Positions 1 through 5,399 of a DNA stretch of 5,399 nucleotides are shown here, one piece after another. This DNA is from Syntrophaceae bacterium (GTDB lineage: Bacteria > Desulfobacterota > Syntrophia > Syntrophales > Fen-1087): contig PMNM01000144.1 in NCBI GenBank assembly GCA_003161855.1, positions 709-6,107 of the forward strand. Direction: 5' to 3'. The position numbers and the translations under genes were made by a program. How positions within the stretch are numbered: the stretch's first letter is position 1; each line of letters starts with the position of its first letter. A model generated the notes under the pieces. It was not told the origin of the DNA. It did no database searches and was given only the letters and a program-made list of their open reading frames with translations.

Positions 1-793
<793 letters not shown>

Positions 794-851
794 GGTCATT
801 ATCATCTCATCTTATCTCATGGACTGTCAGGTCCGATGACTGCAAAGCTTC

Positions 852-880
852 TTGATAAGATCAGGGAAGTCATGTAAGAT
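852..880 (+). promoter_or_regulatory. Candidate sigma-70 promoter for ttcA-smpB
   Basis: TTGATA (852-857, five of six matches) and TAAGAT (875-880, four of six) are separated by 17 bp. Transcription would start near 887. That places the GTG at 887 at the very 5' end of the mRNA and leaves the GTG at 911 with a leader of about 24 nt carrying a purine-rich AGAGAG. The promoter therefore argues for the later start codon. Hexamer matching in a divergent intergenic region is moderate evidence only. Confidence 0.4.
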
Positions 881-910
881 AAAAACGTGGTGATCAAAGA
901 GAGTTTAGTG

Positions 911-1666
911 GTGCAAGAGAAGCGGACGAAACTTTTTCTGCATTTGAAAAAATGGCTGGAAAAGGCGGTCATGGATTACAGGAAGATTGAGGCGGGAGAC
1001 CGGCTTCTGATCGGTGTTTCCGGTGGTCCCGACAGCTTGGCCCTTCTGGATCTGCTGAATTCGCCGATGATCTTTGTGCCTCCTTTTTCTCTGCTGGCCG
1101 TCAACATCGATCTGGGCTTCGATCCGGCTTATGAGGGTTACCGCCTTCTGGAAAACGACCTTAAGGAGAAGGGTTATCCCTATGTCATGGAAAAGACGAA
1201 TTTTGGTCCGCTGTCACACAGTGATTACAACAAAAAGAACCCTTGCTTTCTCTGTTCCAGGCTCAGACGAAAACGGATATTTGAGATTGCCGCCGAAAGA
1301 GGTTGCAATAAGATTGCCTTTGCCCATCACCGCGACGACATTATTGAGACCCTGCTGATCAACATGTTTTACGCCAGGGAAATCAGTACCATGATGCCCA
1401 ATCAGGAGATCTTCGGCGGCCGCTTGCATATCATCCGGCCGCTGGCCTATCTCCGCGAGGATCTGGTCAAAAAATACGCGAAACAGCGCCGCTTTCCAAT
1501 CATTGAAAATCGCTGTCCAACCAGTAAAAGTTCGCGTCGGCTCTATATCAAGAACCTTCTGAATGACCTGGAAAAAGATAACAAAGACATTCGGGATAAT
1601 ATTTTCAAGTCCATGAGTCATGTGAAGATGGACTACCTTCTGACAAAGGCGAAAAAGATTGGCTAA
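911..1666 (+). CDS. ttcA: TtcA-type tRNA 2-thiocytidine synthetase (PP-loop ATPase), short form
   Basis: TtcA-family enzymes adenylate C32 of certain tRNAs and replace its oxygen with sulfur, using an Fe-S cluster, in the cytosol. Numbered from GTG 911 (251 aa), the protein shows the PP-loop SGGPDS at 37-42, [11 protein letters not shown] with Cys112 and Cys115, the AHHRDD motif at about 138-143, and a third cysteine (Cys202) in ENRCPTSK. A CxxC plus a distant Cys is the cluster-binding pattern of TtcA. The terminal zinc fingers of TtuA/Ncs6 enzymes are absent. E. coli TtcA is about 311 aa, so this is a short version; the exact target base could differ. The longest frame starts at GTG 887 (259 aa), just after an in-frame TAA at 875-877. 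I prefer 911 because AGAGAG (898-903) sits 7 nt upstream; GTG 908 is also possible. Its end overlaps smpB by 8 bp, implying one operon. Confidence 0.85.
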   Translation: MQEKRTKLFLHLKKWLEKAVMDYRKIEAGDRLLIGVSGGPDSLALLDLLNSPMIFVPPFSLLAVNIDLGFDPAYEGYRLLENDLKEKGYPYVMEKTNFGPLSHSDYNKKNPCFLCSRLRRKRIFEIAAERGCNKIAFAHHRDDIIETLLINMFYAREISTMMPNQEIFGGRLHIIRPLAYLREDLVKKYAKQRRFPIIENRCPTSKSSRRLYIKNLLNDLEKDNKDIRDNIFKSMSHVKMDYLLTKAKKIG

Positions 1667-2135
1667 GAAAGACGCATCCGAAAAAATCATCTGCCAGAAC
1701 AAAACAGCCAGGATAAATTACTTTATTGACGAAACTTGCGAGGCGGGGATCGTCCTGGTGGGCACGGAGGTGAAGTCCCTGCGGGACGGTCACGCAAACC
1801 TCAAGGACAGCTATGCCCTGGTGAAGAATGAGGAGGTCTATCTCTATGAGCTGCATGTGAGTCCTTATTCCCACGGCAACCGTTACAACCATAACCCGCT
1901 GAGGGTCCGGAAGCTCCTGCTCCACAAAAGAGAGATCCGCCGTCTTTATGGAAAGTCCCGGGAAAGGGGTCTGACTTTGGTGCCTCTGAAGATGTATTTC
2001 AAGAACGGGAAGGTCAAGGTTGAGATCGGTATCGGCCGGGGGAAGAAACGCTACGATAAACGGGAGGATCTCAAGCTCAAGGAAGACCGGCGGGATATAG
2101 AGCGGGGATTCCGGTCGAAGAACCGAGAAGGATGA
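1659..2135 (+). CDS. smpB: SsrA (tmRNA)-binding protein SmpB
   Basis: SmpB binds the tRNA-like end of tmRNA and delivers it to stalled ribosomes for trans-translation. The 158-aa product matches the family's usual length of about 150-160. It opens with [17 protein letters not shown], followed by the highly characteristic [20 protein letters not shown] (Glu37 to Arg42 core) and DSYALV. Then come the [15 protein letters not shown] block and a basic C-terminal tail from about residue 126 ([12 protein letters not shown]), which in known SmpB proteins enters the mRNA channel. The start is a TTG at 1659, since no ATG or GTG is suitably placed and homologues begin MAKK. AAAGG at 1645-1649 is a weak ribosome binding site 9 nt upstream, inside ttcA. 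The start overlaps the end of ttcA, so translational coupling is likely. One oddity is ARINYF where the family usually has ARH(D/E)Y. No tmRNA gene is visible in the window. Confidence 0.97.
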   Translation: MAKKDASEKIICQNKTARINYFIDETCEAGIVLVGTEVKSLRDGHANLKDSYALVKNEEVYLYELHVSPYSHGNRYNHNPLRVRKLLLHKREIRRLYGKSRERGLTLVPLKMYFKNGKVKVEIGIGRGKKRYDKREDLKLKEDRRDIERGFRSKNREG

Positions 2136-2137
2136 TT

Positions 2138-3883
2138 CTAATGATATTCTGATGCCGGTTTCCCGGAAACCCAGGTCACTTCCCTGGCAGGAATTCTTAT
2201 ACGGGATGGGTGGCTGGCCGCCGTATCAGAGGCGGTCGCATTTTTTTCGTAAAAAGAGACCGGCTCATGGACCCAGCCCCTGCCCAGGCGTTCTTCTTCT
2301 TTTCTCAACATCCAATAAGCATACCGACCAATCAAAGGGGCGATCATTCTTGTTTTCCACCCAAAGGTGGCATAGATATCCTGCAAAAGAGCGTTCATTT
2401 TTCCGGCAAGCCGCTCATTTTTTCGATACCATTTTCTTGTGGCCCAGACGGCTCCCGCGTAAGATGATCGAAGCGGGAACACCTCCCAGGCAAAACGTTC
2501 CCGGACACATGGATCCGGGTGGTCTTTATAACGCTGCCAGCCGTTCAGCATAACCCTGATTATGCGGGTCAGACTGGGTCCATTGACGTCAAAATCCCGG
2601 TGGAAGGCATTTAGGAGATATTGCTCTTCCTGGCCGTTTTGAATATGCCGGTGCCGGTAATTGAAACGATATTGTCCATGGGCATCCGCCGCAGGAAATT
2701 CCGCTTCGGGAAAGAGTGTGCCCTCGCTGCGGTGTTGTTCATACAGGGGCGTTCCCGGAGAAGGCATATACAGCATGAACTGGTGAAAGACAGTATCATG
2801 GCTGATTGCGTAATCAATAACGCCGTTGATGTTTTCAGGGGTATGATTTTCCATACCGATGATGGAGGATCCAAGCACGCGGATTCCGTGAGACTGGAGA
2901 AGCCCGACAAGAGAATGTGTATCCACTTCCCGCAGTTTCTGGTATTGGCTGCTCTCACCTTCCAGCCCCATCCAGACAAAGCTGATTCCCAATCTGACCA
3001 GTTGTTCCATCGAGTAAGATTTTAAAACCCTCGCCGAGCTGAACACATAAAGGGACCAGCTTTTTTGATTCTGCTCCATCAATTCCAGAAGGCGGAGAGC
3101 CCTCTTCTTATGAAGAAGGAAATTTTCATCCAGGGTAAAGAAAGAGCGGACTTTGAGTTTTTCTTCAATCTGGCACATCACCGTAAAGAGTTCATCGCCG
3201 GTTTCGTAAAAATTGATAAAATTGCCCTTGCCACCATACAGCGCGGATGTGGAACAGAAATTACAGCCAACCGGACATCCGACGGAGGGAATGAGAATGG
3301 CCGCCGTTCCGCCACGCCGGTTTCCCAGGTTGATGCCCATCATCCGGCCTCCAAATCCCGACAGGACAGCCGGATGCCTGATGGCCGCGTTTTCATCCTG
3401 GCCGAGGTGCCGTCGAAACCACCGGATGCCGTCACCCTTGACGATGTGATCTGCGTCGATGATTTCATGGATGTTATCCTTGTTCGCAATGTGTCCACCC
3501 ACAACAATCATGGCACCAGGCTGGTGTTGCCGGATCAGCTCGCACATTTTTTTTACCTTTCCCACATTGGGAATGATTGCACTGATTCCTACAATGTCGT
3601 AGTCATTTCGCCGGATTTCTTCGGCGAAACGGTCAAGGGAGGGAAAATCCAATAGCGTTGAGGGTGCATCGATATTGGCCTGAATCATCATTAATCCAAA
3701 GGATCGATGAAACATGCGCAGGGAAAAACCGCCCTGAACCCGTGTCACTTGATTCTGATAAAGTTCCATGGGGTTGAGCGTCCGGCTTCCATATTCGTCG
3801 TCTTGACCATAGGGACCAAATACGCTGGACAATAGAATGCGCGGCTGGTTTCCCCGGGGGCGGACAGGTTCATTTCTCGTCAT
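2138..3883 (-). CDS. Radical SAM protein with cobalamin-binding-like N-terminal domain, substrate unknown
   Basis: This 581-aa cytosolic enzyme has no function I can name. Residues about 14-165 resemble a Rossmann-type B12-binding domain: ILLSSVFGPY strand, YDIVGISAIIPN at 95-106, a VGKVKKMCELIRQ helix, then MIVVGGHIAN at 125-134 and HIVKGDG. The usual DxHxxG cobalamin-ligand loop is not visible. The radical SAM core follows, with VGCPVGCNFC at 201-210 giving Cys203, Cys207 and Cys210 (CX3CX2C) for the 4Fe-4S cluster that cleaves SAM. LDENFL (251-256), the GLEGES strand near 306-311 and IIGMENHTPENI at about 341-352 are typical of B12-type radical SAM enzymes. About 190 C-terminal residues form a further region, ending in a low-complexity polar tail. 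The ATG at 3881-3883 is supported by GAGGAG 6 nt upstream. The gene converges on smpB and diverges from the histidine kinase. Methylation or another difficult C-C or C-S reaction is possible by family analogy only. Confidence 0.88.
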   Translation of the reverse strand: MTRNEPVRPRGNQPRILLSSVFGPYGQDDEYGSRTLNPMELYQNQVTRVQGGFSLRMFHRSFGLMMIQANIDAPSTLLDFPSLDRFAEEIRRNDYDIVGISAIIPNVGKVKKMCELIRQHQPGAMIVVGGHIANKDNIHEIIDADHIVKGDGIRWFRRHLGQDENAAIRHPAVLSGFGGRMMGINLGNRRGGTAAILIPSVGCPVGCNFCSTSALYGGKGNFINFYETGDELFTVMCQIEEKLKVRSFFTLDENFLLHKKRALRLLELMEQNQKSWSLYVFSSARVLKSYSMEQLVRLGISFVWMGLEGESSQYQKLREVDTHSLVGLLQSHGIRVLGSSIIGMENHTPENINGVIDYAISHDTVFHQFMLYMPSPGTPLYEQHRSEGTLFPEAEFPAADAHGQYRFNYRHRHIQNGQEEQYLLNAFHRDFDVNGPSLTRIIRVMLNGWQRYKDHPDPCVRERFAWEVFPLRSSYAGAVWATRKWYRKNERLAGKMNALLQDIYATFGWKTRMIAPLIGRYAYWMLRKEEERLGRGWVHEPVSFYEKNATASDTAASHPSRIRIPAREVTWVSGKPASEYH

Positions 3884-3889
3884 CTTTTA

Positions 3890-3895
3890 CTCCTC
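3890..3895 (-). promoter_or_regulatory. Shine-Dalgarno of the radical SAM gene
   Basis: The minus strand reads GAGGAG 6 nt before the ATG at 3881-3883. This is a strong site that settles the start codon. It contrasts with the histidine kinase on the other side of the same intergenic region, which has no visible ribosome binding site. Confidence 0.8.
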
Positions 3896-3921
3896 TTTTA
3901 AATCCTATGATGGATGTGCGA

Positions 3922-3951
3922 ATTTCGTATGAAGCAATGCTTAATCGAAAT
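3922..3951. repeat. Imperfect inverted repeat / hairpin in the divergent regulatory region
   Basis: Arms ATTTCG (3922-3927) and CGAAAT (3946-3951) enclose AT/AT pairs (3929-3930 with 3944-3945) and AAGC (3932-3935) paired with GCTT (3939-3942) around an AAT loop. That is 12 base pairs with one bulged T and one G-A mismatch. It lies 26 bp upstream of the radical SAM ribosome binding site. It could be an operator for a dimeric regulator or a leader hairpin in the radical SAM mRNA. No T-tract follows on either strand, so it is not an intrinsic terminator. Confidence 0.5.
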
Positions 3952-3978
3952 AATGGGTGAATGAAAGCTATGATTTAG

Positions 3979-4000
3979 GTTTTACAAAAGTTTTACAAAT
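3979..4000 (+). repeat. Exact 11-bp tandem repeat, candidate response-regulator binding site
   Basis: GTTTTACAAAA (3979-3989) is followed immediately by GTTTTACAAAT (3990-4000): two copies in tandem, identical at 10 of 11 positions. A period of 11 bp, one helical turn, is typical of sites bound head-to-tail by OmpR/PhoB-type response regulators. The TTTACA-N5-TTTACA core is close to the described Bacillus PhoP box and to the spacing of the PhoB Pho box. It lies 38 bp upstream of the kinase -35 and about 95 bp upstream of the radical SAM start. The neighbouring regulator makes autoregulation plausible, but this is inference. Confidence 0.45.
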
Positions 4001-4038
4001 CACGATATGGAGAGGCTTCTGCAGGGGGCATTTGGACG

Positions 4039-4067
4039 TTGACACAAATTTTTGCGCATTGTATTAA
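4039..4067 (+). promoter_or_regulatory. Sigma-70-like promoter of the two-component operon
   Basis: A perfect TTGACA (4039-4044) is followed after exactly 17 bp by TATTAA (4062-4067, four of six matches). The spacer contains the palindrome TGCGCA (4053-4058). The last -10 base is only 9 nt before the kinase ATG, so transcription would begin about 1-3 nt upstream of the start codon. Confidence 0.6.
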
Positions 4068-4076
4068 ACTGATCCC

Positions 4077-5042
4077 ATGATTAATCGATTAAAATGGTTT
4101 TTCCATCCTGTCTTAATTTTTATCTTCTCCATTGTGGCGCTGGCCCTGTCACTTTTTTTGTATATCTACTGGTATATAGAGGCCAGTACAGGGCTCCGAG
4201 CGGTGGTGCGGAAATATAATCTCGACCCCAATCAGTTCTTTGAAGCTCAGACCTGGGTCGTTATTCTCGTTCTTTCTGTTTTGGTCGGTATCATTTTGGT
4301 CGGGATACTCATCATCTTTGTCTATAGCCAGAAAATGACCAAACTCAACAAGCTGCAACATAATTTCATCAACAATTTTACTCACGAGTTGAAAACCCCT
4401 GTCACTTCGCTGAAGCTCTATCTGGAAACATTTCTGAAGTACGACCTTCCGCGAAACGAGCAGCTAAAATATATTCCCCCGATGATACAGGATGCGGAGC
4501 GCCTTTCGGATAACATCAGTCTTATTCTGAACCTGGCCAGGATTGAGACGAAGACCTACACGGGGGAATTTGTCCAGTTGGATCTATTCCAGGCGGTAAA
4601 CCAGTTTTATCAAAACAACATCCATCTCTTCCGGAATTATGATATCCTGATTCACAACCCTTCTGGACAATCTTTCCCATATCGTATTAATCTTCCCCTG
4701 TTTGAAATGCTCTTGATGAATTTGTTGACCAATGGTGTCAAATACAACGATAGTGAAAGGCCAAAGATCGATATTTGCTTTATTCCTCAGAAACGTACAT
4801 TGCACGTCCGTTTCGAAGACAACGGCATTGGCATCGAAAAAACCGAGATAAGGAAGATTTTCAGAAAATTTTATCAGGTGGGTCGATCAGACGGTCTGTC
4901 CCCCAAGGGCAGCGGGTTGGGTCTGTACTTGGTACAGAACATTGCCCGGATTCATAAGGGAAAAGTGATTGCGGAAAACAGATCCGATATCAGGGGATCA
5001 ATTTTCACGCTCATTCTGCCTTACCGCTCCCAGCCGGCCTGA
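4077..5042 (+). CDS. Membrane-bound sensor histidine kinase with minimal periplasmic loop
   Basis: The 321-aa protein autophosphorylates on a histidine and passes the phosphate to a response regulator, presumably the next gene. Two hydrophobic segments, about 11-33 and 60-83, flank a loop of only about 26 residues. No PAS or HAMP domain fits before the H-box, which is NNFTHELKTPV (His103). The kinase domain shows the N-box NLLTNGVKYN (Asn219), G1 DNGIGI at 248-253, F-box IFRKFYQVGR at 261-270 and G2 GSGLGL at 278-283. All catalytic motifs look intact, so it should be active. The ATG at 4077 is the first possible start, because an in-frame TAA at 4065-4067 lies just upstream. The next ATG would remove both membrane segments. 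No ribosome binding site precedes it. The short loop suggests sensing within the membrane or through a partner protein. The signal is unknown; I cannot assign a named system such as PhoR. Confidence 0.93.
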   Translation: MINRLKWFFHPVLIFIFSIVALALSLFLYIYWYIEASTGLRAVVRKYNLDPNQFFEAQTWVVILVLSVLVGIILVGILIIFVYSQKMTKLNKLQHNFINNFTHELKTPVTSLKLYLETFLKYDLPRNEQLKYIPPMIQDAERLSDNISLILNLARIETKTYTGEFVQLDLFQAVNQFYQNNIHLFRNYDILIHNPSGQSFPYRINLPLFEMLLMNLLTNGVKYNDSERPKIDICFIPQKRTLHVRFEDNGIGIEKTEIRKIFRKFYQVGRSDGLSPKGSGLGLYLVQNIARIHKGKVIAENRSDIRGSIFTLILPYRSQPA

Positions 5043-5058
5043 AATAAGGTGTGCATCT

Positions 5059-5399
5059 GTGGAAGATTCAGGTAAAAAACGTATTCTGGTCATCGAAGAT
5101 GACGGACATATCGCGGAGGGTTTGAAATTGAACCTGTTGCTGCAGGGGCATGAGGTGGATATTGCCCCGGATGGATTCTCGGGTTTACAAAAATGGAAAA
5201 CGTGGCAACCCAACTTGATCGTTCTGGATATTATGCTTCCTGGTATCGACGGATATTCGGTTCTCCAGAACATTCGCCTGGAGGATGATCGCATTCCGAT
5301 TTTGATTTTATCTGCCAAAGGAACCTCCGAAGACCGTGTTAAGGGGCTGTCCTATGGGGTGGATGATTATCTGGCAAAACCCTTCGACCTTGAGGAATT
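5059..5399 (+). CDS. Response regulator, receiver domain, cut by the right edge
   Basis: The frame is open to the window end (113 complete codons) and is a standard CheY-like receiver domain, the phosphate acceptor for the upstream kinase. It begins MEDSGKKRILVIEDD, giving the acidic pair Asp14/Asp15. The phosphoacceptor is Asp57 in IVLDIMLPG, the switch Ser85 is in LILSAKG, and Lys107 is in DDYLAKPF. The start is taken as GTG 5059, with AAGG (5046-5049) 9 nt upstream. It lies 16 bp after the kinase stop, so the two genes form an operon in kinase-then-regulator order. The output domain is outside the window. An OmpR/PhoB-type winged helix is the likeliest by receiver style, but this cannot be seen. 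Confidence 0.93.
   Translation, partial: MEDSGKKRILVIEDDGHIAEGLKLNLLLQGHEVDIAPDGFSGLQKWKTWQPNLIVLDIMLPGIDGYSVLQNIRLEDDRIPILILSAKGTSEDRVKGLSYGVDDYLAKPFDLEE

Noticed and set aside
1214..1702. Long minus-strand open frame (162 codons) across the end of ttcA and start of smpB
   Set aside because: It is antisense to two clearly recognised genes, has no ribosome binding site or recognisable domain, and its composition fits the shadow of a coding strand.
2157..2187. Inverted repeats GGTTTCC/GGAAACC and CCAGG/CCTGG just inside the radical SAM 3' end, as a possible terminator for smpB
   Set aside because: The first has almost no loop, the second is a 5-bp stem, and neither is followed by a T-tract on the plus strand. 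Both lie in coding sequence.
2241..2247. A-AAA-AAT slippery heptamer near the 3' end of the radical SAM gene
   Set aside because: A -1 shift would reach a stop a few codons later and merely trim about 30 polar residues. No stimulatory structure is evident, so it is probably a chance match.
3547..3554. Run of eight T (eight A on the coding strand) in the radical SAM gene
   Set aside because: It encodes Lys-Lys-Met in frame and the protein stays intact. Such a run could allow polymerase slippage, but nothing supports a programmed event or a useful alternative product.
3065..3655. Plus-strand open frame of 196 codons inside the radical SAM gene
   Set aside because: It is antisense to the cluster motif and core of a well-supported protein, and its translation resembles no family and lacks ordered hydrophobic patterning.

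Overview
The window looks like a piece of a Gram-negative bacterial chromosome of moderate GC. The style of the SmpB and enolase proteins, the cobalamin-type radical SAM protein and the compact two-component pair suggest the former Deltaproteobacteria (Desulfobacterota, for example syntrophic or sulfate-reducing lineages). This placement is an inference from protein style only. No mobile element, CRISPR array, rRNA or tRNA is visible.

Layout. (1) Positions 1-713, minus strand: the N-terminal 237 codons of enolase, cut by the left edge. (2) A divergent intergenic region of about 200 bp with weak promoter candidates facing both ways. (3) Plus strand: a short TtcA-type PP-loop tRNA thiolation protein (about 911-1666), overlapping by 8 bp the gene for SmpB, the tmRNA-binding protein (1659-2135). 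The pair is probably co-transcribed and translationally coupled. (4) Minus strand, 2138-3883: a 581-residue radical SAM protein with a degenerate cobalamin-binding-like N-terminal domain. It converges on smpB with only 2 bp between the stop codons. (5) A 193-bp divergent regulatory region holding an imperfect hairpin, an exact 11-bp tandem repeat and a strong sigma-70-like promoter. (6) Plus strand: a membrane histidine kinase (4077-5042) followed 16 bp later by a response regulator receiver domain (5059 to the right edge).

How the genes work together. ttcA and smpB both serve translation: tRNA modification and ribosome rescue. The kinase and regulator form one signalling pair. The radical SAM protein has no recognisable partner here. 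It shares its upstream region with the two-component operon, so co-regulation is possible but unproven.

Most points worth a second look lie in the region 3884-4076. The kinase promoter is placed so that its mRNA would have almost no 5' leader, and no Shine-Dalgarno sequence precedes the ATG. An 11-bp tandem repeat with Pho-box-like spacing lies just upstream. The radical SAM protein is the least understood gene. I do not see convincing evidence for a wholly new multi-gene system; most of the window is ordinary housekeeping and regulatory content.
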